Positions 32,136 to 43,109 of a stretch of 64,000 bases of DNA are shown in pieces. Origin of the DNA: Acholoe squamosa (Eukaryota > Annelida > Polychaeta > Phyllodocida > Polynoidae); the NCBI GenBank assembly GCA_949317995.1, contig OX439038.1, positions 75,154,659 to 75,218,658 of the forward strand, given 5' to 3'. Under the pieces are notes generated by a model. That model was given only the letters and a program-made list of their open reading frames with translations, was not told where the DNA came from and made no database searches. Within the stretch, counting starts at the first letter, position 1, and each line of letters opens with the position of its first letter. A program made the translations under genes and the position numbers.

Positions 32136-33970
32136 TATGTCACAAGGAAATTAAAGATGGTCATCCAAATGGATGCCATTTCAGCAGCCATAGAATATGA
32201 ATGGATGGTGCGGTGACATTCCATTACTTTAAATTTCCCACAGCACTATAACGCCTGATAAACCCTGGAATACTATTCCAATATTGTTCTTAAACAGCTT
32301 GGAAGAGTGGAAGGAAAATATCTCATTGGATGCCAGACTCCAATAAAAGATATCATCATTTCCCTCCAACTCTACAAGCTATCAAGGTTTCCTATTGACT
32401 ACAGTCTACAGTATTCAATTGGCCCATTATATCTTTGGATGCAGGCAGTGTAGAGAACCATTACAGTTTGGATATTGTACTTGGCCAAATAGTAAAATAG
32501 ATATGAAGCGAAATATATATGTGTAGGTACAGGTAATAGTTACAGTGGGTTCATGAGGATCATAAAGGCCAAAGTGTATTCGTACCGCAACCATGCTATT
32601 TACTTCTAGCAGTTTCTGTTCAGAATATATATTCTTCCAGCCTGAATCTTGTGAAAATGGAAATGACCACAATTGTTTATCATGCCGATGTTGAATAAAA
32701 GGGTATAGCTTGTTCTATGTCCTCTATGCCAAATAGTTTTTTTGAGTACCATGTCTTCTGTCTCAAATAGCCAAATGCAAATTTGAGAACCCTGGGCAAT
32801 CAAAAGCCATTCATCCAGGTAGAGGGATATTGATGAAATTTTTGACGCCAACAGTATGGTCTAACCCTTCTATAGCTGCATGATACCTCTAGATCTTTGT
32901 TACTTTATGAACACAATCATTTGTAATGCAGTGTTGCTGATCTTAGTCAACACAACAAGATCATGCCAACCCTTGGGGAATGTGCTAAACCTACAGGAGT
33001 TGGATGATAATTAGTTGATCATCAAGGTTGAGGTTGAGGCACTTTGGTATACTGCATTATAGCATCATGTCACCCTCTACTACAAGAGCACTTCTGTAAG
33101 AAGAATCTACATGCATGCAACACATAACAGCCCTGTTTGTGTGTGCCTTGGGCCGGTAGGTGTGTACTGGATAGCAAGTAGGCTTTCCTAGAAGAACGTC
33201 AATACCCACACCTCAGATTCCTTTATCAATGCCTCCAACATCAATATCTCATTTCTTGAGCTGAATCATTCTCTGTGCTGGAAGCCGAGGTTAGATAATG
33301 TGGTTTTATGTGACAAGGGGGGTATTTTTACTAGAGCTTTTGATATGTTGAGTGGGTGAGTAAATAGTAGTTTCTAGCACCTTTTCAGAAGAGAAGGCAT
33401 GATAATGAGCGAATTCCCAATGCCAAAAGAAAGTGGTGAATGTAATAGTTCCTGGAGAACAAGGATCATTGGCTTATCTAGCATGATAAGCCTGTGTACG
33501 TTATGACAGCGCAGAGATAAGTGGGGAAAGATTTAAAGCTGTGCCTCATTATTATATGCAAACCTAGGGCATATCTCAAAAGTGCTCAATATCATTATCG
33601 GGAAATGCACTCTTGGAAGTATCAAAAGATGTTTACTGTTTGGCTTTCCTGCCATATGAGGGCAGTATAATATTATTGGTGTTAGATATCACACACAGTC
33701 CCTATTCCATTTGTGAAGGTTTGTGATGTTTTTGTAGAATCTTAAGAATAGCCATGACCTACTCTCCAGCATAGTCCATTGAGGACAGTGAGGGAGATTG
33801 CAAGACTGCTTGGTGCGCTGGTATTGACTATAGGCATCAAGATATGTGGATTAATAAGTTGCTGAGGTCTTTATGGCTCCTAAAGGTGACCACATGGATG
33901 AAAAAGATTGTCCACTTTCACAGGCAGTGTATGATCCCTGCCTTGTCAATATGAGCATGTGAAGGGGTCA
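32136..33970. other. No gene; unit paralogous to 38.5-40.6 kb, plus block A
   Basis: 32,740-32,890 matches 38,560-38,700 (shared words include CAATCAAAAGCCATTCATCC against CAATCAAAGGCTATTCACCC), and 33,065-33,260 matches 40,430-40,620 (CCACACCTCAGATTC). The interval between is short here but holds a LINE in the other copy. Block A recurs at 33,785-33,955 (GGTATTGACTATAGGCATCA). Frames at 32,427-32,851 are not conserved. Confidence 0.5.
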
Positions 33971-34234
33971 GGAGGCCATTTCTCAATGTACTACGACTGC
34001 ACACAGCCACTACGATTTAAAAAATGCCAAGAATAAGCCAGGCTATTGTAGGAACTGCCCCACGACTGCTCACTATGATTAGCAGCTATGCACTAATTAC
34101 ATACGGTTTAGTAGGGCAGTCGTACTGGTGCAGACATTAGGGACTACTAGTTCATGGTGCTGTTAAGGCCAAATTATTAGGTTCTCACTACGGTTTTAAT
34201 GACAGCAGTCGTAGTGTGTTTAGAATTGGCCTCC
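33971..34234. mobile_element. 264-bp MITE, GGAGGCC ends
   Basis: The left end GGAGGCCATTTCTCAATG and the complement of the right end (GGAGGCCAATTCTAAACA) start a TIR that both arms continue as ACTACGACTGC. Inside, ACGACTGC-type words recur in both orientations (34,045-34,110). Flanks share CAG if the ends are taken as GAGGCC. Terminal similarity to 25,290-25,946 (CTGGAGGYYAATTC) suggests one superfamily. Confidence 0.75.
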
Positions 34235-34303
34235 AGAGGGAGGGTCTACTCTTTTAAGACAACATCTTTGTAAAGAACAGCTGTGAAGGTGCAGTTCTTC
34301 TCT

Positions 34304-34457
34304 CAGTGGTGGCTTTAGATTGGGGTGCGGGAGCGTGCACCCCCCACCTTTTTCCCTGTACTTATGAGTTTATTTACCTCTTTTTATAATTAGCCTAGAA
34401 TCTAGCCAAAATGAGCAGCGTGCCTCTTCCTTTTCAAAATCCTGGATTCGACACTAG
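34304..34457. mobile_element. Decayed hAT-like MITE
   Basis: Begins CAGTGGTGGCTTTAGATTGG followed by a G-run/C-run hairpin (GTGCGGGAGCGTGCACCCCC) and ends CCTGGATTCGACACTAG, which resembles the complement of a CAGTGGCGGATCCAGG-type hAT terminus. The target duplication is not clear. At 154 bp it is a non-autonomous remnant. Confidence 0.5.
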
Positions 34458-34831
34458 TCTCTGGCATTGAGAGTAAACAGTGTGTTGAACTGTGTCCATA
34501 GGATATGATAATACTTTTTATGTGGGTTCTCCTTTCTACCTTTTACCATTCATCTCAGGGAGCTCCTGCCTGCCACTTGTCCCTCTATAAATTCATAATA
34601 GCACTCCTGAGTAAGGCTTGAAGAACGGTACATTGAAATGTATGATTCTTCAAAAGTGTGGTTTTAATCTTGTCTTGGTAGTAGTCTGGTAATGTTGACG
34701 GTTGGTCTCAATCTATATGTCTTTCATGGAAAGGCACACACTGTATGTGGTGTTTCAGGATATCTTGTTTTATTTTTATTGTGATATATCAATGACAACC
34801 CAGAACTGACAAGTTCCCTTAAATGCTCAGG

Positions 34832-34877
34832 AGGGCATTTCAAAACCATAGCTATAGATATCGTTTTGAAATGCCCT
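34832..34877. other. Perfect 15-bp stem hairpin
   Basis: AGGGCATTTCAAAAC (34,832-34,846) and GTTTTGAAATGCCCT (34,863-34,877) pair perfectly across a 16-nt loop. It could be a tiny MITE remnant, a cruciform or part of a structured RNA; it is short for a microRNA precursor. Confidence 0.6.
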
Positions 34878-35149
34878 GCTGGTGCATCATGCTATTGTCA
34901 CAGCCTTAGAGGTTCAGCATGATGAATTCCCAATTTGCTCACTGTTGCTGCATGTATCATGACGACAAATTGGCATAATGCATTAATGCACTATGAAACC
35001 CTTACATGGTTAAGGCATAGCTCAGTTCCATAAGAAACTTAGAATGTTGATGCATAGTAATCAAACTGTGATCGTCATGAAAACATTTATAAGGAACCCA
35101 CATATTGGAGATAGAGAATGCCCAAATTCGCTTAGGCCCAAGGGACTAG

Positions 35150-36441
35150 CCCACCCAAGCTAGCAGAAAGTACTGTAGAAATATATCAAAATGAGGGTGC
35201 AGAGCAGCAGAACCTTCAGGTATAGAGTCCCAGAATATAGTCTTTTATAATCTACAGAATAAAAGCACCACCTGAAGCTGTCCTAGCGAGTCCATTGTCA
35301 TTCACAAATTTGGTGAGTTATCATCACAAGGCAGAGACTAACAGTTGGGGCTCTTGGTACATACAGTGCAATGACAATTTCTATGACATATAGTGTGCAT
35401 GGTCAGATATGTCAAATTCACAAGACCCACAATTGTTTTGAAATTATATTTACAATACAGTGAAGCCTGCTGAGGATTTCAGCGAACGATATTTTAGAAA
35501 GAATGTAGCTTTCTCTTCTCTCACAAATACAGCAGATTTAGGCATCATCTATACATGAATCATCTGAGAATATCCTAGCAGAAAAATAACACAGTTAAAG
35601 CATTGTCAGTACATGTGACACAATGTCATATTTGAATGCTATTGAGGTTTATCTATATTTGATTGCTATTGAGGTTTATCTATCACCTCTTATAATATTG
35701 CACATTGATGGAGCATGCCAATTCAATATCATATTGTAGATCGGACAGCCTACATTTCTCAGCTTAGCACAACTTTGATCATCTTATTGAATATAAAATT
35801 GTAGAATAGTACTTGATTAGCTACAGGGTTATGATTCCTCTACAAATGGCAACCAGTTTGAGCTTTCCATATTCTGAGCAGTTGAAGGTTTCATGGAATC
35901 TGACAGAGATGCCCTTTCTGGATGAGAAAGAAAGGGCTTCTTGCGAAAAGCATTAGACATTTATTTGGAGAGATTCATGAGGGAGACCACTTTATTGTAA
36001 TCACTTGTGTTGAATGTGAAAAATTACTTTTTGGGGACCTTAACTTTTTGACCAGCTTCAGAAAAAGCCTCTTAAATGTGACATTTAGCTTTCAGTCCTA
36101 AATTGTCCACTGGCATGGAACCCTTGAGACCAATTGATAACAGGCATGGCCTTTCCATGAGAAGTACCACAAGGTTTTCCACCTTTAACTATTTGAATGC
36201 TGTACAGTATTTTAAAGCACCATGCAGGCTAGAGTTAACATGATGAATATCGCCAACACTTGCCTCTCCAGAGTGTTGTATTTCATATTCTAATGCAAAC
36301 CTATAAAAAGGTTTATCATTATTTTTCGTGGAGAAATGGATTCTAACCACAGAAAAGGTTAGAGCTCAGTTGACCAGAACCAATGGGTGTTTATGACATG
36401 TAAACAGAAATGTTTATGGCCATGCTCTACAAAAAGATGGT

Positions 36442-36508
<67 letters not shown>

Positions 36509-37380
36509 TATACGTAATCAAGGATGATATGCTTACATCATTGCTGTTTTTAAGGTGAACGTCAACTAATAGTTTCAATAAAATAAGTGAACATGCCAAA
36601 GAAATGCTTTCTAAATTAACATTAGTTGCCTTGATATATTGGATTTGGTTTCCCCAGCACTGTAAATACAAACTTTTACTATTTGAGACTGGAATAATCA
36701 TCTTTGGGAATACTAATTGTTTCTCATTAATCTGATCATAATAGTACTCTGATTGTCTCTTTTTCCAATGAACTCTTGTAATCAGACACCAAGTTCCCTG
36801 AAGCTATCCGCTCTCCTAGCCTCTCTTCCACATTATTAAAAGGAAGTATATATATGATTTGGACGATAGTCCCTCTATTAACATTAATGAAGAATCTGAT
36901 TTCAGCGTTTCAATTAAATGATAGCTGTCAGAAATGTCAGAATAATTATATACACCATGACAGATGGTGATTTTGATTAAAATATTATATTTTTGTTACA
37001 TAGCTCATGTTACCATGTTATCAACTGTATCCACTTATTTAAGTCTTTGATGAGTTAGGATACGGCGTAGCGTACACTCATCACAGTCCTTCAAGGTGCA
37101 AAATCATGAGGGTGCAACTAAGTTAACAGGACACATATAGGTAGAATGGTTAAATTATAAAGGGCATAGTGAGTCCCAAGACACCTACTGAAATAGCCTA
37201 GGCATGAATAACCAGATTGTGACGCATTGGAATTTCCTGCCACTGGGAATAACACTTGCTCCTACTTTAAAATCCACATCTGCAAATGTTTCACTCTTGC
37301 CTTTGGTCAGAGAAAAGAATGATACAAGTTTCAACACACATTCCAGACACATCGACCATTGCTGGATACCAGAATAAAAA
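35150..37380 (+). repeat. Duplicated segment, paralogue of 51,100-53,090
   Basis: Matching runs in order: ATCAAAATGAGGGTGCAGAG against ACCAAAATGGAGGATGCAGAG; TGACATTTAGCTTTCAGTCC against a close match near 52,015; ATAGCTGTCAGAAATGTCAG against ATAGCTGTCAGAGATGTCAG; and TAGGCATGAATAACCA against TAGGCATAAATAACCA. The offset is about 15.7-16 kb. Indels are frequent and no frame is conserved. It includes an (AT)n run absent from the paralogue. Confidence 0.75.
36445..36500. repeat. (AT)n microsatellite
   Basis: About 56 bp of AT dinucleotide. The duplicated counterpart near 52,160-52,200 has no such run, so it expanded after the duplication. Confidence 0.95.
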
Positions 37381-38301
37381 AAATCAGATGATTATTTTAG
37401 ATTTGATGTCTTGGTTTTTGATCATAATGTAAGGTATGGAGATGTCTGTATGCAGGGTGGTGGCTTCGTTCTGTAGGAATGGGAGCTATTTTTTTTATGA
37501 TTATATTTTAGGCTCATATTAGGACCATTGAAAAAGGCTCACGAACCATTGCTGTCCGAGACATCTTGATATAAAATTGTATCAAAACCATGTGATGAAG
37601 GCCCACCATGACTGAAATCATTGATCATGTCTGTACCTATGTACCTCACTATCACATAAAATAGGATCAAGGACTGATGTTAGCTATTGTATGACATTAC
37701 CTTTTAGTATTGATGGCAGGGTTTGCAATCGGAAACCAGTTTTACTCTTTACTTAAAACCCATGGTTCTTGCAGTGTTCTGTAAAGAAAAAAAAAACAGC
37801 CTCATATAACAGATCTTGGCATTTCTGGCAGTTTTCTCCCAGTTTTGTCTCCAAGGTGAATGTGCGTATCATGTTGACTGACCCCCATGTCTCTAAATCA
37901 GCCCCTGATGCTTTCCATATGTGCATTGACAAGGTGGTAGAGACCGATTCCAATCCACAGCATATGAAACCATTTCCTCACAGACTGACCCTTCAATGAG
38001 TTCACCATTCCTCCAGTATGTAAATTGCAAACCAGTCAGCTAATGAGACATTACAGCCCCTGCCAATGTCAACAGCACCCTTAGGTCAATACATTGAGCC
38101 TACTGAAGCTTCATGCTGTTCTACCCTTTAAATACTAAATAGTCCTTCAATAAATGCATTGTGCCCACCATAACACATGAATAAATAGAGCCATCGTGAC
38201 TCTCCTTGCCAGGGTTCCATTCATGCATTATGTCTATCCTTCTATACAGGGTAGGCACCATAGCTATAATATTCCTTGAGTATAAGTAGCCAGTAGATAT
38301 G
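37381..38301. other. No gene; block M copy 1
   Basis: 38,030-38,150 (CAGCTAATGAGACATTACAG, CCAATGTCAACA) matches 43,120-43,260 and 54,815-54,980. Two overlapping opposite frames near 37,753-37,999 are chance. Confidence 0.45.
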
Positions 38302-38430
<129 letters not shown>

Positions 38431-38879
38431 ACTATCACATTAATTAATTAACACAGGTGAACATGTATTCCTGGTTGTATAGTTGCCAGAGCAATAGCGG
38501 TACTGAATAAATTATGCCAAAGCACAAGCTCGATATCAAATCAGGAATCAAGACTTCCTCATATACACCATTGACACCCATATAGATCTAAGAACCTGTG
38601 ACAATCAAAGGCTATTCACCCAGGTTGTAGACCATTAAGTTATTGACTCAAGCAGCATGGTGTTAAATCTATAGAGGCAACACAATGCCTCCGGGTGCTA
38701 GTGAGTCGATGAAACAACACTCTATTGGAGCTTCATATTGATGCTGCTCCAGGATATCAGTAGAAAATAATAGTATTCATATGTGAGATGTAGCCCTAAT
38801 GACCTAGCTGCATTTAAGCGCACATGTGCTAATTCTTTCAGTGCCCTTGAACCCCTGGCTCTTATAATTATTTGGTATG

Positions 38880-40420
38880 GGTGCATATTTGAAAGACCAA
38901 CACTTAAAAGAACCACTACAGTGATCACTAGGGCTAAACGGATAAATCAAGTGGCCATGAAACTTCCTCAAGGCTCAAGTTTGGGTCCTCTTCTTTTTTT
39001 TGATTTATGTTAACGCTGTAATAAACTGTAAAAGGATGTAAGGTAAAATTATATGCTGATGATACTGTAATCTATTCATCTCATACAAACTTTAATGTAG
39101 CCAAGATACAATTACAATGTGAACTTGAAAATTATGAAACATGGTGTGTACAAAACAAGCTTTCCATAAATATTGCCAAAACTGATGTAATGATTTTTTC
39201 CTCTAGTTCAAAAAAACTTAATAATCTGTCTGCTGATATACAGATGAATAACCAATTACTACAGGTAGTCCCAAGTTATAAATATCTTGGTGTGACACTC
39301 GATCCTTTATTAAAATATAAATTACATCTCTCGAATCAGGTTAAAACCATTGCCTATAAGTCTTACAAACTTTGTTTACTAAGTAAATTTCTCGATGTAA
39401 GATTATCCCTAAAGATATATAAATCTACCATATTACCATACATGGACTATGCAGATATCTGTTTTTGTACCACCTTTGATAAATACCTAGACCATTTGCA
39501 ATATGCACAAAATCGTTGTATCAAGATTTGTTTAAAGGTTCCTCATCTGACCAATACTGAATACATCCACAATATTACAAAAAATTATCTATTACTGGAT
39601 AGAAGGTATATACATCTTTTTAATTACATGTACAAAAGGTCAAGATGTACTGATTATAGTGATATGCGAAATATAAGAACAAGGCTACATGATGCACCTA
39701 CTGTTAAGGTTATAACTCCCAATGGAGGAGCATACGCAAGAAGTGTATAATATTATGGTGCCATCTGCTGGAATGCCTTACCTGGGGTAAGGAGAGGTGC
39801 CCCTAGCCTGGAGCAGTTTAAAATTGACACTCCAGGACCTACATGGCATCTCTTATTCCCTATGATGGGCCATAGCGCTATACAATTATCTATTCATCAT
39901 TTCCTCATCATGTTTGTTTATATTTGTCACTGGTACTTATCACATTGTAAAAGATTTTACACATTGTGATTGTTTTATATACCTTCCATGAACTCCATAT
40001 CCCTCTTCTATATATTTCTAATTGACCTCGTGAAGTAATCTCTTCGAAGAAAGGTAGAACCAGAAGTATCAACCCATACACTAGTAAAAGTGGGGATGAG
40101 GTTCTCTTCCTTCTCTGGCTCATTGCTAAAATTGTGGTAAATTGTTTCTAAGAACTATAATTAACTAATATGTACTCTTGATGAACCTTAACAATCCAAC
40201 ACCTTTATTACATATGCTAAGTACTTCATATACTGTGAACCTTTGATTACTTACATTTGTGCATTAGAATTTATGGTCATACCTCTATAAATTGTATACT
40301 GTTACATCATTGTATATTATATGATCTCATGAACGATGTACTAACATTGGATTATTTGTTATCGCTGAGTAAATTGATGTTTGAGCCAATAAAGTAAATT
40401 CAAACCAAAAAAAAAAAACA
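38880..40420 (+). pseudogene. LINE reverse transcriptase fragment with 3' UTR and poly(A) tail
   Basis: KLPQGSSLGPLLF (around 38,960-39,000) is RT motif 'PQGSxLGPLLF'. After a frameshift, KLYADDTVIY places the catalytic YADD at 39,052-39,063. The same frame stays open to 39,750, with NKLSINIAKTDVM, YKYLGVTLDPLLKYKLHLSN and STILPYMDYADIC, all canonical post-catalytic LINE blocks. A stop interrupts before YYGAICWNALP and SLEQFK, the C-terminal block. AATAAA (40,388-40,393) and a 12-nt A run (40,407-40,418) mark the 3' end. The 5' part is missing. The paralogous region at 32.9-33.06 kb lacks it. Confidence 0.9.
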
Positions 40421-40658
40421 CCATGTGGCTCTTAAAGTGTTACTAGAGGAATTTCATTAGAGAGGAATCCATACAAGTGTGACATGTGAGAAACCCTGTT
40501 TGTATGTGTCTGCATGGTCAGGCAGGTGGTTACTGAATGGCAAATAGAGACTTTCTAGAAGTATATCAATAACCACACCTCAGATTCTTCTGTCAATGTC
40601 TCTCACATCAATATGGACAGAAATTCAAAATGATCCACTCTACTAAAAGGTAAAGCTA
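40421..40658. other. Duplicated flank between LINE and TIR element
   Basis: 40,430-40,620 is paralogous to 33,065-33,260 and shows where the LINE insertion ends. The AGAGTAG-type flank of the next element starts at 40,637. Confidence 0.5.
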
Positions 40659-40932
40659 CACTGCAAAAATGGTGTTTAGATTTTAAACATGTTTAGGTCT
40701 AAACACGTTTAAAACCTAAACATATAGGTCAGTTAGGTGTCTCATCGACTACACATTTAGGAAATGAACACTTTTATTTTAACTACTCTACTAAAAGGTA
40801 AAGATACACTGCAAAAATGGTGTTTAGATTTTAAACATGTTTAGGTCTAAACACGTTTAAAACCTAAACATATAGGTCAGTTAGGTGTCTCATCGACTAC
40901 ACATTTAGGAAATGAACACTTTTATTTTAACT
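40637..40932 (+). repeat. Two-copy 148-bp direct duplication
   Basis: 40,637-40,784 and 40,785-40,932 are identical apart from one base (GCTACACT against GATACACT) where I checked. The unit covers 20 bp of host flank plus the left terminus of the TIR element, so it arose after the insertion and is very recent, or is a sequence/assembly effect. Confidence 0.9.
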
Positions 40933-41709
40933 ACATAAACATTTACGCTAAACATGTTTAGATGTTTAGAGTTGAGACAGTTGAATAATAGGTGTTTAGA
41001 TTTAAACATCAATATGTTTAGATACTTGGATGTTGAATCCACACCAGGTAGCAGCACTACCTTTGACTGGACTATCTGCACACAGTTATAATCAATTGTT
41101 GTGACAAATGTCCCCAAATCCCATGTTTATCATGGTTTCATTTCATAGAATGTCATGTGAATAGAAAGGGCAATAGAAAATTGACTAGATTCACCTCATG
41201 CCACCATCATTACCATAAAATAATCAATAAACTCCATGACTGAGACCTATTTGATGTTATTCTGGAATAGATAAGGGAATTTCCTTCCTGCCAAGCTGTT
41301 GTACTTTCTTAAGTCTCTCATTCTGATGCAGTGTGTAATATATGTACACGTATATAGCTGTGTCGGACTTGGAGACTTTGACAAGTAAATACCTGCTGAT
41401 GTCCCCCCCCCAGTAAATGAGAAAAAAAACCACCAAAATATATCTCTGTTTTTTTATGCATACATGTCTGCAAACCTTAAATCTCCATCAAATCATTTAA
41501 ACATCTAAACACAAAAATTCATAAACACCTGAACACAAAAATTCATATATCTAAACACAAAAGTTTTAACCTAAACACCTACATTTCTAAACACTTGAGC
41601 TAAGCACATTGTTTGGCTAAACATGTTTAGGAAATTAATGTGATTACAAAAACGTTGCAAGAATATGTTTAGAATTGTGTTTAGGATCTAAACACCATTT
41701 TTTGCAGTG
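40659..41709. mobile_element. TIR element, CACTGCAAAAATGG ends, probable TA target
   Basis: The left end CACTGCAAAAATGGTGTTTA and the complement of the right end (CACTGCAAAAAATGGTGTTT) bound the element, with TA on each outer side (40,657-40,658; 41,710-41,711). The subterminal parts are packed with TGTTTAG / CTAAACA words in both orientations. The 1,051-bp length includes the 148-bp duplication. A minus frame at 40,905-41,117 is incidental. Confidence 0.85.
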
Positions 41710-41711
41710 TA

Positions 41712-43109
41712 GGTAGTTCAAAAAGTCTGTTCTGTATTGCACAGGGGATGACTTTTCCAGAGAGGCTAATATAGACTATGAGCTGCTTAAAAATGTCCAG
41801 CAGTTATTATTGAACAAAAGTCTTGAAAATGATAAATTTCTTCTCTGAATGTAGGTTCATGTATCCCACAAGGGAAACATGAACAGTCTCAGTCAAATCT
41901 CAGTCAAATATTAGGAAATGGGGAAAGGAAAGATGAGATATAAATGTTTTTCTCTCATATCCTTTTCTATTCACCTCAGGGGGCTTCAGGTATCCTTATT
42001 GAAATTCCTGATATCCTTTTACTACCTATGCCCATGTACAATCTATATCAAAGCAGGAGTGAGATGGTAAAAGCTGGTTCTCATATATCTAACTATTTAC
42101 ATCTGCATGGGAAACTGGCATGTCTATCATTCATGAGATAAGAAGCCATGCATTGTGTTTGTGTACACCTAATATCTGTGTATATGTTTGATTGTAGTTA
42201 TATATGCTGGATGAGAAAGGTGATTTTTCAATATTTCTGGATTCCAAAACAATCACACAGTGGTGTTCCTTATCACAGTTTATACAATACAGAACCCATT
42301 CATTGGGGAAGTAGGGAATGGCTATTCCCCATCTTTTTTTTCGCCACCAATATTTAATGACAACTTTTTTTTTGCTGATCATTGATTATTTGTATTGCAT
42401 CTTATGTGGATAATCAGACAATCAGACAATGGAGAAGTAAATTTATATGCATAATACTAGCAGCTGAGCAGAGCGTTACCTACAAAGTTATGGATCCCTT
42501 CCAAATTTAATTGCTATGAAGAAATAAATGAAGAGACCTATTTTGGTCATTTTGCCCAAAATATGCACTTTCCTCCGGTTGATTTCCCACCAGAGCATCA
42601 TACTGAGTTGCCATACCAAATGGGATTTATCCTGAGTGTAGAAGTACACTAGGAGTGCCTAGCCACTAGTCCACGGAAATACTACAGGAATTTATTTCAA
42701 TTATCCTATAATAAGCAAATAACTCTGTGCTCATCAAAATATGACTGTGGTCACAAAATCTGGCTTAACTGTAGGATTTACATGGTAGCATTTACAGCAT
42801 CGTCCTCGAGTACAGTACTCATGGTAGAATTAATGATCATTTTAGAATCCTAAAGAGGTGGAGCAAATCGTTGTACAATTCAATCCAGGGGGGGGGGCTG
42901 AGATGACTTATGTGGATCAACAAGGTAAATTTAGCTCCTTGAGGGGTCTCACGGAGGTACATTTAACCTTGTTGATATGACTGGGCTCTAATGACATTTA
43001 AAGAACGCTTCTGGTTCAACATGAACAGCTCAAGTTGTAGGATATTATCAAATGAGGCCCTGAGTGCCGTATGGGGGACTGGAACCGTGCCGATGAGTTA
43101 ACCCATCCT
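41712..43109. other. No gene; degenerate unit and one hairpin
   Basis: ATCCTTTTACTACCTATGCC (42,011-42,030) has a counterpart near 53,610, and 41,850-41,920 weakly resembles block J. Overlapping opposite frames at 42,131-42,382 are unsupported. The hairpin at 42,916-42,976 is listed separately. Confidence 0.4.
42916..42976. other. 61-nt imperfect hairpin
   Basis: ATCAACAAGGTAAATTTAGC (42,916-) pairs with the complement of the 3' arm (ATCAACAAGGTTAAATGTAC), and the stem continues through CTCCTTGAG / CTCCGTGAG to a small loop, about 24 paired positions. The shape is microRNA-precursor-like, but a minimal MITE hairpin is equally possible. Confidence 0.45.
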
